Of a stretch of DNA of 64,000 nucleotides, positions 1 through 43,534 are shown in pieces. The position numbers and the translations under genes are program-made. The stretch spans positions 81,798,365-81,862,364 of the forward strand of contig OZ026622.1 of assembly GCA_964020975.1 (NCBI GenBank). Reading direction: 5' to 3'. This DNA is from Hermodice carunculata. Lineage: Eukaryota > Annelida > Polychaeta > Eunicida > Amphinomidae. Every line of letters begins with the position of its first letter. Within the stretch, counting starts at the first letter, position 1. Below the pieces are notes generated by a model, which saw only the letters and a list, made by a program, of their open reading frames with translations, ran no database searches and had not been told where the DNA came from.

Positions 1-11223
<11,223 letters not shown>

Positions 11224-12546
11224 TACCTGTTTGCTTGTGTCCCCGCAAGCCAAGAATATAATGTGGATTATTTACTTTAAAGTCGCAGTGAAAGCTGTTC
11301 TTGAAGACAGATCTTTCATTGCACAAACAATTCAGTAGTTTTAACTTAAAGGTGCTATATTGTGAACAGTAACTGTTGGGCAGCTAGATAGTCATATTAT
11401 AAGCCCTTCCATATCGCTGCAAATGACTTGGAATGAAAATTACTGTCTATAACATGTAGAGACTTTGAAGGGACAGAAATGATTGCTATGAAAAGTGTTC
11501 TTTAGAACCTATCATGTCAACCTTATTAACTGAAAACTGATAAATAGATTTGTGTGATTTTAACAGTGATATGTTGGAGACAGACACAAGGGAAGGAGAT
11601 ACTGATTGTCTTGACATGCTTTTGACTTTCTCTCTAAATTTACTTTACTCAACTGTTTTTCGGAACGATGTGAAGTGCTAATTGATGATATCCTTTGTAA
11701 CCTCTCTCTTTTAACAAAATCAAGTTGCTACGGCATCATTTTACTAAAGTATCTGGCCCTCTGATTCACCAGCTTAAATCAAAATTAATTTACATAGCCC
11801 CCATAGATTTATAAAAGTACAGAAAAAAGATACCAAATTTACTCCAAAATTTCATGGTTAACCAAATATCAAGCCAACTATTGGAAATATTAAATTTTTT
11901 GGTGTATTACAATGTGGTAAATAGACTCACTTGCCAATTATAGTAAAAAATATTAGCATAAATTCTATCCTTGGATGACAACAGTATTCTGAGATACATA
12001 GCATACAAACATAATCTGCACAGATGAGGAAAGATTGTTCTTCTCAGTGGATGGTACAGTAAGTGCAATGTAGTGAAATGTGCCAATGACTTTTGTGTTC
12101 TTAAATGAAATTGGTCCCAAATTAGCAAGTAAATTCAATTCAATAAATTTGTCAGATTTTACCTTTTTTCTATTACTGAGCTGTCAAAAATGACATTGCA
12201 ATAATCCTACAGATGTAAAAAACTTAGAACTAGCATGGGGCATGGTCTATAAAACTTTTAAAGGAAGTTGGTCTTATAGCAGTGCATTTTATGTCATTAT
12301 GTTTCTTCTCCAAGCTGGCTAAAGTCTTACCTTATATATATATATATATATATATATGATAAACATGCCATTTTATCTTCAACAGCTACTTGACCATTGC
12401 ATGTAAAATGAATTATGAAAACAGTTTTAGCATTTGAATTCTTTCCTGCTTTTAAAAATACTAAAGATGCAGATGCTGTTCAAACGTTCCTGCATATGTG
12501 ATTTGTTATTGTACATCAAATCAAAATTTAACAAGAGTTATAGCAT

Positions 12547-12789
12547 AAACCCTTTCCCCCTTGAATTGACACTTGGGTCAACAACTTTCATTGGCATGAG
12601 TTAGGCTCTAAGTGCCCAACTCATGCCAAGGATGGTTGTTGACCTGGGGCATGTGATCTTGATAGGGCTCATCTACAATTCTGAATCAAAATTGTTTTTC
12701 ATTGTTGAAATTATTTGAAAATACTGAAGCAAAGATCATTTAACCACCAGCTGAGCCAGTTTTGGCTGGTTTAAGGGGGAAAGGGTTAA
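12547..12789. mobile_element. MITE with TTAACCCTTTCCCCCTT ends, copy 1
   Basis: It opens AACCCTTTCCCCCTTGAA and closes with the inverse GGGGGAAAGGGTTAA. An internal hairpin (about 12570-12645) pairs GGTCAACAACTTTCATTGGC with its complement. It lies in inverse orientation to the copy at 13524-13764. Non-coding. Confidence 0.8.
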
Positions 12790-13403
12790 ACTTAAGCTAA
12801 ACCACATGTGAATTAAAATTTAGAATATCCTCAAAAGTAGACTGCATAAAGATGGCTCCTACTTGCTGCACGGCACATCTTTCTGGCCTGGGACGAGAAA
12901 CAAGTTTGTCATTTTCACAACTCCTATGCATCACATCTTTAGAAAAAGAAGATACTTGTTTATTTGCTTATCTTGAAGGACTTTATGAACAAATCAATCT
13001 TCAATTATTAGATTGACAAAATGTGCCGAAGGAGATAGGTATTCACAGATGCTTGAATGTTGCAGCAGTTTTCAGTTGTGTCCTGTTTAGATGAAGATGT
13101 CTTGGTTCATTTATTGTCATGCTGAACTTGAAACATTTTAATTGTCTCTCAAAATTTGTAGGATTGATAACATTTTCTTCATAATACAAATATAATTATG
13201 TATCAAAACAACAAAAACTGTAAAAGACAAGAAATTTAATGGTAACAGGTGTGTTACAGTTACATCAGCATATTCATCACTGTTTACATGTAAATATGCT
13301 TGTTCCTAAGGTTTTTATCTTGTGCATAGATCTTTTGTCATTACCATTATGACCTGAACATCCATCAGACAATGTCGATTATAGCATTGACTTGTAAATA
13401 AGA

Positions 13404-13409
13404 AATAAA
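13404..13409 (+). terminator. Candidate poly(A) signal of Spindly
   Basis: AATAAA followed within 50 bp by a T- and GT-rich stretch (TGAGTGTGTCTTATTTTTA). Chosen as the first convincing signal after the stop. Confidence 0.4.
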
Positions 13410-13523
13410 AAGCTGGTCTTAATTCTTATTTGAGTGTGTCTTATTTTTACTTTATTGGTTTGATCAAAATTGGTCTCCTGTATGGTGTTTTTTTCCAGTC
13501 AGTAGTTTTACTTTTGATACAGA

Positions 13524-13764
13524 TTAACCCTTTCCCCCTCAAACCGGCCAAAACCGGCTGGTGGTCAAATGTCGTCTGCTTCAGTGTTTTCAACTAATTT
13601 CAACAGTTATGAAAAACAATTTGACTGAGAAATGTACATGAGGCTTATCAAGATCACATGCCCCAGGTCAACAGCTTTCCTTGGCATGGGTTGGGCACTT
13701 AGTGCTCAACCCATGCCAAGGAAAGCGGTTGACTCAAGTCTTAATTCAAGGGGGAAAGGGTTAA
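13524..13764. mobile_element. MITE with TTAACCCTTTCCCCCTT ends, copy 2
   Basis: TTAACCCTTTCCCCCT and its inverse close the element. The internal hairpin at about 13665-13733 has a stem of roughly 30 bp, GTCAACAGCTTTCCTTGGCA paired with TGCCAAGGAAAGCGGTTGAC. Same family as 12547-12789, in the other direction. Confidence 0.85.
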
Positions 13765-14255
13765 GTAAGTTGTGCACCTTTTGACCATCATCTGGAAACA
13801 TTTGTCAGATTATTTTGCAAGTTTTTGGTACAGACCTTTTAGAAATATGTATTTTCTGAAATATAATGCCCTGTTACACATGCTGAATCTTAGTTTTCAT
13901 ACCTATAATTTAACTAAATAAAATTTTTAATAATTATTTCAAATTTCATATATAAAAACAAAAATAGCCCTGTCAAAAATGCACATATAATTTGGTTTAT
14001 TATAAAGAATGGACATAAGTGTATTAAAAACTATTTTAAATTATGAAAGTTCTTAGCTTAAGTTATGCAGCTGTTCAAGATTTGACGGAAAATTTGAATC
14101 TTAAAATGTTAAATGATTTTTATATTTAAACTTAGCACTTCATCAAAAAGTTAAGATATTGTTTTGTAGACAATCAGCCACTTTGCAATTTTTTTGCCAC
14201 TATTGTAAAAAAAACTTGCAATTATGAAAAGTCCCTGATATTTTTTTTGTAGATA

Positions 14256-14398
14256 TACAGTGGAATCTCCCTATTAAGACCACCTAAGGGACTGGAAAAA
14301 TGTGGTCTTAATGGGGGTATAATTTAAGGATAAACAAAAATTGGTCTTCATATAGAAATGGTCTATATGCAGGTAATCTTAATTAGATATTCTACTGT
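14256..14398. mobile_element. pogo-like MITE
   Basis: Starts TACAGTGGAATCTCCCTATT with AAGACC after it, and ends in the imperfect inverse ATCTTAATTAGATATTCTAC. GTCTTAAT words recur inside. A near relative is at 28680-28832. Confidence 0.7.
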
Positions 14399-14399
14399 G

Positions 14400-16240
14400 T
14401 GTATTGAGATCATGATACCACAAAGTTTAATATTTTGCAAGAAATATAAACAATTCACAGAAACACAATTTTACCCCCCCCCCATACTTGTGTTTATACA
14501 ACAGCTTTGAATGTAGAATTCCAACTTTAGTGAAGATAGATGAACTATATATGATATAGGTTTATTATGTAGAAATGCATATTTCTGTGATATTTAGCCA
14601 AGAAGTAAACTCACTTTGGCAGGTTGGACATTACATTAAAATGTACGGAAACTTTAAATTCTTCAGAGACGATTAAAATTTAAATTCGTGGCAAGCATAA
14701 AAGATCTGTGAAGTGCATTAGATCAACCAGAGTGTCTACTTCCTGGAAATCAATAGTTTAAATATAGGTTTACTTGAAAAATCAAATATACAGGCAAGAT
14801 AGTTTGGAACAAAGTCGCACTTCATTGTAAAAGTTACATAAAGGTGCACCAAGCCCTTAACTGTGCAATAAACTATTTGAAATTTGATTTCTCTGGTAAC
14901 AGAAAGTCGATTTATGGCTTCTATTGTTGCAGCTGCGAAATGACTTAGTCCAAGAGTTAACACACTTTATTTATGTTTTTGAGTGCAAAAGGTTTGAAAG
15001 TTATTTCTAGATCCAAATTTTGTGTAGTTTTTAAAAATGCAATTCTTTAAAAAATCCACCTAACTTGTTCACTGCAACAACATTCACTTTGGATTAAGCA
15101 TGTTGGCACGTAACCATCTCGGACAATCATTGCGATACATTGTACTTGTATCATCTTTTACATCAAACTGCCAAGATGCAAGATAGATACGATGCTTTAT
15201 TCATATTCAGTTTTAAAAGCAGATAACACGAGTTTTCTACAGCAATTGTGTCTGCATTCAGATGAAAATTCAGGCAGAGACCTTCAGCAATATGAGGCAG
15301 TGTATGAGTTCTAAATCATAATATGATCAGAACGAACTCTTACAGCTGAGTCTTCCTAATGCCTTTGAAACACCATAAAATTTAGCTTCTTTGTGGACTG
15401 GATTGAGTGAATGAGTATATATGCATATTAAACCTGGTAGATAACTGGTCATCGGTTAAATGCAGACGAAGATATGGCAGCAGTTCTTTTCACATAAAGT
15501 TGGTCTCTTACAAATATTCATGGACCGTATATGTATTATGTATGTCTATATATAATGTCATTCCTGTCAAATGTTCATCTGGCGTTGCCGAAGATACTGC
15601 AAGAGAAATGAATAAATAGGTATGTGTGAGATGCTGATCCTTGTTGAATCTTTCCATATCAGGGATGAGACAACAGCGGGTTAATGAGATATAAAATCTT
15701 GTATTGATGAGCCTTAAAGTACAAAATTTACACCGCTACAGAACCGCAGACTGTCCGATGAGCATCCAGCCCCCATGGGTATTTATACCAGCCATGCCAG
15801 GTCATATGTGACCACATTCATTCAGTTTTTCATAATATGAAATATAAAGATTCTTCAAATGACAATTTATCAATACGAATATATGCATAATTTACGCATA
15901 TACTACAGCGCTAATTTGAATGTCTGTATGCTTGTCACACTTATTTTAGCACGTATGCTTATATAGCCTGACTTAGTTCATGGGTCATCTTGTTCTTTTT
16001 GTGTTTGGAAAGATTGTCCTTTAGCTGTGAAGGACACACACAGAGAAAAAACTATCTGTTAGTCAAACTGAAAACATGTTGCATTACTAGTTGACATAAT
16101 TGTAAGAATGAATGTCTTTATTTTGTATTTAATTATTAATGACTCGAAATTGAATTATTCATTCAGATTAAAATTGTTGTGGATCATGACATATGCTGGA
16201 ATCTTGCTGGACTGTACTGAAGTGCTCCCCAACATTGTTT
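14400..16240. other. Intergenic DNA, no gene seen
   Basis: The only open frames are short and lack splice sites or recognisable motifs. No clear repeat ends were found. Confidence 0.5.
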
Positions 16241-16249
16241 ATAGCTGAA

Positions 16250-18419
16250 AAACAAAAACAAAAACCAAATAGCTATGCAGGCCAGGGACGAGGCACATGG
16301 GCAGGCATTTTTCTTCAAAACTACCGAGTTGTGGAACAGTTACAAAAGGGCTAGAAATTATTTGACTAGTCTTATTCGCAAAACGAAAGCTGAATATTAC
16401 CAATCTGAAATTAAAGTACATTGTCTGATACAAAGAAATTGTGGAAAACATTGAAACAGATATCACCATCAAGGCAGCATGCAAACAAATGCAATCAGTG
16501 TAAATTGGAATTTGGTCATTGACCCTCGAGTAATTATATCAACTTTTAACAGTTTTTTCTTGAGTATTGGGGAATTGCTCGCCGGTGCATTTACTAGAGC
16601 AGACAATCCCGATTTAGAACTTCAATGTGCATCAAATATGAAATATCACATGCCGTCTGTTTCAAACAATTTTGTACAGAGAGAACTATCAAAATTAAGC
16701 TAAGCAAAAGCACTGGCATAGATGGCATTGGACCGAGGCCTGTCAAAACAGCAAGTAATGAGTTGGCACCTTCGTTAGATTTTAAAAATGAGCACGTCTT
16801 TGGCTTCTGGCATATTTGTTGATGAATGGAAATGGGGAAAGGTTATTCTCATCTACAAATCAGGTGACATGACTGACATCAATAATTATCAGCCAGTGTC
16901 CATACTTCCCATCCCAAGTAAAGTCATGGAAAGGCATGTCCACGATGCTTTTTTCAAATACCGTGGCACTCGCAAATTGTATGACTATCAGTCAGGCTTT
17001 AGAGCTAGACATTCTTGTGATACTGCATTGACATCTACGGTAGAAAACTGGATGGAAAATATGGACTATGACAAGTTCACTGGCTTACTTCATATTGATT
17101 TGCAAAAGGCACTTGATACTGTTGACCACGTAGTCCTTTTGGAGAAGCTGAAGGCATACGGGGTCAACAGTTTCGAATGGACTTGGTTTCGAAGCTATCT
17201 TTTTCAAAGACAACAGGCTACATATTGACAAGGAGCTCCATCTGATTATGGTTATATGAGTGTTGGAGTTCCACAGGGTTCAATTTTGTGTCCCCTGCTG
17301 TTTATTCTTTTTATCAATGATTTGCCCTTCTGTCTCAGACACTCCAGATTTTATATTTATGCAGATGACAGCACTGATGAAGTCTCTGAAAACTCGCAAT
17401 AAGATGTTGAGTTGAAGTTAAGTGAAGATTTTAGAAATGTTCAGGACTGGATGTCCAATAATAAGCTTTCATTGAATGTTGCAGAAACCAAATCACAACT
17501 TATTGGCACAACCAAAAAGGTCACCCAGGATACAAAACTTAGTATCAAAGATCAAGAGTGAGAAATCGAACAGGTTCAGTCTACCAAATTGCTAGGATAA
17601 ATATTGATTCTCACCTTAGAAGGAGTTCTCAGCATGAAGCAGTTTGTAAGAAAATATAACAAAGACTAGGCATACTAAAAAGGAATTCAGCTTTTGATTT
17701 CAAAAGACATGGTGTTACAGTTTGATAGTACTTAACGTGGATTTTGGTTCTACAGTTTGGGGTCGACCTGCCAATAAGTTGTAAACTGAAGGCATCACCA
17801 AACTCCAAAAGAGGGCAGCTCGTATAATTTTACTGTGTCAGATTTTAGATTTTTCTACCTAAGAGCTTTAATCATCTTTGATGGATGCCCTTTTACGACA
17901 GGGTGAGTTTTAAAAGAAGTGTGCTAATGTTTAAATGGTCTGGCACCAACATATTTAAATATTTTTAGGCAACTATCACGGCAACATTCTTATAATATAA
18001 GAGCTGCTGGTTTTAACAATTTGACTACCACAAGAACCCGGCTGTCATTGTACACTAGGAGTTTTAAACACGAAGGAGAGATACTACGGAATGCTTTTCC
18101 TGAAAATATTCGCTCGAATAGCTCAATAGCAGCTTTTAAAGCAGCTTACTGCAAAAACTACTTCCAAAAGAAACTTTAGTCTGTATAGAACAGGTGCAAA
18201 CAATATTGCAACAATTGAATGGTGTCTAATGAGTATTTGCTTTTAATGTATGCATTACTCTTATGATTATTACCTAATGTATTCAAAACAGGAATACGAT
18301 GTACTCTGTTGTAATACTATATTCTTTTGTGCAAATTTCGCTCATGACTGGACCATGATAAAATGAAAAATAGTGAGCATCCATTAATCATGTATTTTTA
18401 TCCAGAATAAATAAAGGAC

Positions 18420-18468
<49 letters not shown>

Positions 18469-18469
18469 C
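16250..18469 (+). pseudogene. 5'-truncated non-LTR retrotransposon (LINE), reverse transcriptase part
   Basis: A connector with LWNSYKRARNYLTSLIRKTK (from about 16330) leads to RT blocks: STGIDGIGPRPVK, VILIYKSGD, YQPVSILPIPSKVMER, YQSGFRARHSCDTAL, DLQKALDTVDHVVLLEKL, GVPQGSILCPLLFILFINDL (from about 17262) and the catalytic YADD at 17358-17369. The last coding trace is near 18170. The 3' end is an AATAAATAAAGGAC tail and a (CTA)n microsatellite. Order and motifs fit a CR1/L2/Jockey-type LINE; the clade is not settled. Several stops and frameshifts break it (for example the frame ends at 17228 and resumes in another), and the endonuclease region is absent. Confidence 0.85.
18419..18469. repeat. 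(CTA)n microsatellite at the LINE 3' end
   Basis: About 17 trinucleotide units directly after the LINE tail, as is common for 3' ends of this class. Confidence 0.9.
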
Positions 18470-19060
18470 AAAAATGCTGAAATCCTGTCGCGTCCTGTGA
18501 GGAAGCAATTAATAACATATAAAGTATTCTAGGTGTGCACTTGATTCCCCCACCCTTCACCCCAGCATATGAGTTAATTGTATTAGTATTTTGCATACAG
18601 CATTTACGACTGTTTTCAGCTGAATGAATACAACAAGTTTGTTGTATCTTTTCATGAATTACCCAGTGCTGGATTGATAGATGCTGTTCCAACATTCTGC
18701 TGTAGCAGTTTTATTATCTATTTTGCCTTTAAATGTAGCCGGACTGGTTGTGGGTCTATCTCGTCCTCTTGCCGGAATCATTTTGGACAGCGTGTGACAT
18801 TTTCGTGTTCCCGGGAATTTTTACTGGGTGTTAAAATGTTTTTGGGGATGTGCTGGAAGTGAAATGGACTGCTGTTGATACATCCAACGGCTTATGATTA
18901 TGTTATTTTTCGCTTCAAATGTGACACTTCGGTATCAGTAATGACTACTAAAACTCCAGGCTTAATGCCTCAGCGCTAGTAACATGAATGACTGCTGCTT
19001 AAATTTTTTTCCAAGTATCATCATCAGGCCTGCGACAGGAGGAAGCATTCCACTTTTGTT

Positions 19061-19301
19061 TTAACTCATTCCACCCTAATGACGCTTTTTTTCCTGCTAA
19101 TATCTAAATGTCGTCGGCTAATCGTATTTTACTAATTTAGGTATTAATTTTCAAAATTTTGGATGAAACTTGCATGGAACATCATTCCAAATAATATGCC
19201 CATAGTCAACAGCTTTCCTTGGCGCGCTCTGGGCGCACTGCACCCAGAGCGTGCCAAGGAAAGCTGTTGACTCTGTCTTCTATCAGGGTGGAATGAGTTA
19301 A
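19061..19301. mobile_element. MITE with TTAACTCATTCCACCCT ends
   Basis: The 17-bp end TTAACTCATTCCACCCT is matched by AGGGTGGAATGAGTTAA. An internal hairpin (about 19204-19273) has a stem of nearly 30 bp starting AGTCAACAGCTTTCCTTGGC. That stem is shared with the MITE at 13524-13764, whose outer ends differ. Confidence 0.85.
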
Positions 19302-21440
19302 TTGATAGGTCTAGCACCATTCATTTTGTTGGTGATGGTCCTGCCAAATAAAAGTGTAAACTAGGTTAAATCTACATGTTGCGGCCTCGGCTCTATGCGT
19401 AGTCCAATTATAACATGTGATTGAGTTACTAAAATACGAATCAATTTATGATTATTTGGACTACAAAACATGTATGTGTTTCAAGGCGAAATAATCTTAA
19501 CCTGGAAAGGAAATGTGTCAGTGTTAATTTGAATGAAATGCGATTCACATTGTAATATAATGTTCATCAGAATGATTTATATGATGAGAAGGATAATGCA
19601 AAAACAAAACAATTGTGTATAAATCAATTTGAGGACCGGTGCGTGAACAAGCAGTTATAAGTGAATTCTTTCTAAACACTTCATCATGCCTGTATAGTGG
19701 CTGTGTTTCGTGGTGTTATTCTTGCAAGACAATTCCGATAAAATGTTTTTAAACATTCATAACGTTACAGTATGTACAATGTGCAGCTCAACCAGCGCGT
19801 TGCGTGCAATCCGCTTTGGTCATGATAGCAACAAACGGCAAAACCGGAAGGTGTACAAACATCACATTGCACAAAATTGATGGTGACAGCCACTTTATAG
19901 TATTGAATGGGGGTCCACCTGTCTTTTAACCCTTAAAGAAGTCATATTATTGGACTGAGTAAATAGGTTTCCTCGGCGTATAAAGCGCGCAGGGTGCACT
20001 GAAGAAAGCTGTTGACTATAATTGGCATGTTATCCCCACCAAGTCTTCCCAACAATTGTTCGTTGCGGACCGGCTTGACAGGGAAAGCGCTAAGATCGCA
20101 CTGACCAGGTACACAGACAACAGGTAAATTATCGTCACTGGATGCAATAGAACGTTAATAGATTGCACAACTGAATCCCACATGGTCCGAGAGTGATTAC
20201 GTCACCCATAGATTCATAAAGTGTAAACCCTGTGCCATTTTAAATGTCTATGTTGAATACACACACCGAAATGCATCGCAGGTATTAAACATAATGGCTT
20301 CCAAATTTTCTATTCGTTCTGATTTTCTTGTTTTTCAAACATTTTAAGAGTACTGTGATACATGTATTTTGAGCAAATCGGGACCTCATGAACAACTTTG
20401 ATAAAGAATCTTAGCCAGAAGACATCAATGCCCAGCGAATTGTTTCCTTCAATATAGCCTCCTTGTTCTAACAGGTAATCACAATAGACACTGCCTTCAG
20501 TAGTACGTAACTGTCAGAACGTTTCGAAGCGCGGAATCAAAATCAATCCAATCTTTGTAAATCACTTAATGTTCTACACTGATCGTTTTCTAATTCTTCG
20601 TTATGTCATTTTACGTCAGTAATAAATAAATGTTGAGAACAGAAGTCATGAAACCTTTCTTTGGCGCCCCTTCTCAAGTAATAATGCATCTCTTATGAAT
20701 ATGTTGTGCCATGTGTGCAAAAAAGTCCATGCTTATTGATTATTTTGTACAAAAGAATTTGTTTGAAGTTATTCTTTAGACATATAAAAACCCAAACAAT
20801 CTGTTAATATATCTTATACCATTTTGCAGAGCTACAAAGAGTAAAAAATAATCGAATTATCAATGCTAATGGTGTATGTCATTGACACTGATTTTAGAAC
20901 TTAGTGTTTGATGATCGCCAGCTAGGAGAAAATCTGACCTTTATTTTGATTTTACTGACATGGTTATAAAGTATATCCATGTCGTGTGGCACAATGTCTA
21001 CTCCAGAATGAGGTTTTATTAGTATCATTTACCATGAAATAGTGGTAAACTCGATTTCATGCCCATTTCAATGTCCTTTGCTTATCTTTGAATTAATTTG
21101 TGTGTCAAAGTAGACCACCTCATTAGGCTACTTAATTACAGTACTTCATTGCTGTTTGTAAGTTCAATTACACACGGAGTCATCATATGGTATGAATAAA
21201 ACAACAAGCTTCCATTACTCTGTTGCTTTACTGAGTTCAGCGCCCTGGCTATCTTATCAATAATGAACAACATCCACAAAATCGATTTTACTCGGCAAGA
21301 ATCATTCGACAGTACAAGTTGAAGACAAGTCGTAATCGGATCCACCATTGTTTTGTATTGGTTTTTAATACGCGGATTAGGGTAGACTTTTGATGCGTCT
21401 GATATCACAGGAAAACATGCCACTTATCTGTTTATAGCGT
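19302..21440. other. Intergenic DNA upstream of the CARD gene
   Basis: No coding region is recognised. A fragment at about 19925-20030 carries TTAACCC and the AAGCTGTTGACTATA word of the hairpin MITEs. The promoter of the next gene should lie near the right end, but I see no clear TATA box. Confidence 0.4.
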
Positions 21441-21579
21441 CAAGGGTGCCATGTTTTGGGGCTCGGCCAGGTCGGGTGAAAAGAGAAGTATAGCTTCACA
21501 GACTAATGGAGCGTAACTCTTTCCGTCAACAGAATCCTTAGCAACGCCTTAGATGAGAGCCATCAAAGATACCCCCAAG

Positions 21580-40952
<19,373 letters not shown>

Positions 40953-41467
40953 TCGTAATCGTAATCATTGTAAATCAAGTGCAGTCATCATGCCGGTCGT
41001 TTTCAATTTTTGTTTTTGTTTTTATGTTGTCGCGTGGCCGCGACAAACAATTTCAGAGATTGCTTGTCCTTGCAATAGGTGAATATAGTATACCTATGTC
41101 CCATAATTTTTTAACACAACAATGCGCCGTACCATTTGCTGGATACTTCCTAAATCCAATTAGTGACAAGTCTTTCGTTTTCCCCACAGCTTCAAAAGCT
41201 GTCCTCATTTTGTTGACTTTAACGATGAACATGATATTTTGGAAATAATGTAAATTTAATGTATTGATATGTTGATATCGATATTTGTTTTTAAATGTTT
41301 ACATTGCATGATCTGGTTGACAGGTGAGCTGTAAAACCTCAGTGATTCAGTTCTGCTCCATGGGTAACTTCCGTCGTAAAACCTTTCTGTGGAAATTACC
41401 GACTTTTACTGGCAACTTGTAATTCTAAGGTCATTCAAAAGTCATCACAAAACTTGTGATTACGAGA

Positions 41468-41648
41468 ACAGTGGTATCTGCTGTACAAAGACACCGCCGA
41501 GAGCGGTCGCCTGCTCTTTGTGACCACTTTTTTCGGCCATGCGTGCCTATTTCTTTGTAGATTTATATGCAAGGACAGATCACCGGCTGTATGTGGTCAC
41601 TTTTTGTGGCAAAAAAAGTGGTCACATATATAGCAGGTACCAATGTAT
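41468..41648. mobile_element. pogo-like MITE
   Basis: ACAGTGGTATCTGCTGTACA at the left and GTGGTCACATATATAGCAGG then TACCAATGT at the right. Same TIR family as 1067-1248, with CTTTGTGACCAC inside. Confidence 0.7.
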
Positions 41649-41804
41649 ACAAGAAGAGGAGAGGGCAACCGTCAACAACTTCTTGAGTGACTCTTAACTC
41701 CTTCGATCACTGCAAATGAAAAAACAAACAAACAAACAAACAAGCAAACAAAAAATAATGGTTTGCTCATCTGAGTTGTAATTAATGTTGCCGTTCCATA
41801 GTCA

Positions 41805-42532
41805 AAATCCTCGTAACAAACATTTATCTTTGAGGCCCTGATATACCTGTAGTTCCAGAAAAGACAATGGTCCTAACAAACATTTATCTTTGAGGCACTG
41901 ATATACCTGTAGTTCCAGAAGAGACAATCCTCCTAACAAGCACTTATCTTTGAGGCCCTGATATACCTGTAGCTCCAGAAAAGACAATGGTCCTAGCAAA
42001 CACTTATCTTTGAGGCACTGATATACCTGTAGTTTTAGAAAAGACAATCCTAACAAGCACTTATCTTTGAGGCCCTGATATACCTGTAGCTCCAGAAAAG
42101 ACAATCCTCCTAACAAGCACTTATCTTTGAGGCCCTGATATACCTGTAGTTCCAGAAAAGACAATCCTCCTAACAAACACTTATCTTTGAGGTCCTGATA
42201 TACCTGTAGTTCCAGAAAAGACAATGGTCCTAACAAACATTTAACTTTGAGGCGCTGATATACCTGTAGTTCCAGAGAAGACAATCCTCCTGAAAAACAC
42301 TTATCTTTGAGGCCCTGATATACCTGTAGTTTTAGAAAAGACAATCCTCCTAATAAACACTTATCTTTGAGGCACTGATATACCTGTAGTTCCAGAAAAG
42401 GCAATCCTCCTAACAAATACTTTATCTTTGAGGCCCTGATATACCTGTAGTTCCAGAAAAGACAATGGTCCTTACAAACACTTATCTTTGAGGCACTGAT
42501 ATACCTGTAGTTCCAGAAAAGACAATGGTCCT
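41805..42532. repeat. 60-bp minisatellite, about 12 copies
   Basis: The unit CTTATCTTTGAGGCCCTGAT then ATACCTGTAGTTCCAGAAAA, GACAAT and CCTCCTAACAAGCA recurs every 60 bp. Two unit types differ by CCTCC or GGTCC. Because 60 is a multiple of 3, a 204-residue minus-strand frame of 20-residue repeats (LSFLELQVYQGLKDKCLLGG) stays open; one copy lacks exactly 3 bp. I read it as non-coding. Confidence 0.9.
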
Positions 42533-43408
42533 TCCGGGTGCCTTTGGCCCATTTTGAGCTTGATTAAAGCTCGCCAAGAAAGCTCTTAACTGTCAGATGT
42601 AGTAATAAATGAAAGAAGTAAGAAAAGAAGTCGGCACATAATAACCAAAATTTGAGGAGGTCGATCACTGTATAGGCCATTTGGATTGTAACAGACAAAG
42701 TAGATGGTTTCGATACATGGACGACAAAGCACACATGCAATGTTCAATTTTAAAATAGCATGTCTGGCAAAGTACGTTGCGTAATGAGTGAAATGAGCAA
42801 AACTTAGCCGAGCTGTCGGCCCAGCCGGCTACGCGTGCCGAAATTCGGCAAGCCGGCTAGAATTTTTCTACCCTGGTAAAGCTGTGGGCTGAGCTTACAA
42901 CTATTAACATAATGTCCATGGATGTTTCCTGACACCGGAAACACCATAGCTGAAAAAGTGATTTTTTTATTCCGCCATGTTAATACGTTAACGGTATTTT
43001 TACAGTCAAATATAGAAGTGCAAAAGGGACATTGAACTATTTCTAAAGCTTGCGCAGCATTATCACAGGATGGGCATCTAGCTACTCGTATGGAGAGTGG
43101 TTCCTACTTGCCCTAAATTATGTCAATGAACATGTCAGCATGCTAGTCATAAATGATCAAATCCATAATTTCAACTTAATCAAAAGCGTGCAAAAATACA
43201 CAAGAAATTGTTTATCGATGAGAGGGAAATCATTGGCTGAGTTCTTCTTCGTGAGCACCTGGCTACATAATGATACAAAATCTCAATAACAATGACCCAT
43301 ACAAATATTGTTATGCATATATATATTTATATATATCGCTGCCACTAGGCCAAGCTCATACCATAAAGGTGCCTTGACCTTCATATTCTTCATGTATAGA
43401 TGTATATG

Positions 43409-43414
43409 AATAAA
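43409..43414 (+). terminator. Possible poly(A) signal of the CARD gene
   Basis: AATAAA with a T/G-rich stretch 20-30 bp on. It would give a 3' UTR of about 2.5 kb containing a MITE and the 60-bp minisatellite. A nearer non-canonical site is possible. Confidence 0.25.
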
Positions 43415-43534
43415 GTGTACAGTTTATGACCATTCTTTGTTTCTTTTATATGCCCCAGATTAATAGAGAATATAAAGTGCGAAATGCACTTGTGTATGAA
43501 CACATCTACGTCAAGTCATAAGGATATACTTCAG

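Larger units (their letters stand above)
11224..13430 (+). other. Probable Spindly 3' UTR
   Basis: No further exon is visible after the stop. The first good AATAAA followed by a T/G-rich stretch is at 13404. The interval contains a MITE (12547-12789) and a (TA)n run (12331-12356). Confidence 0.45.
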
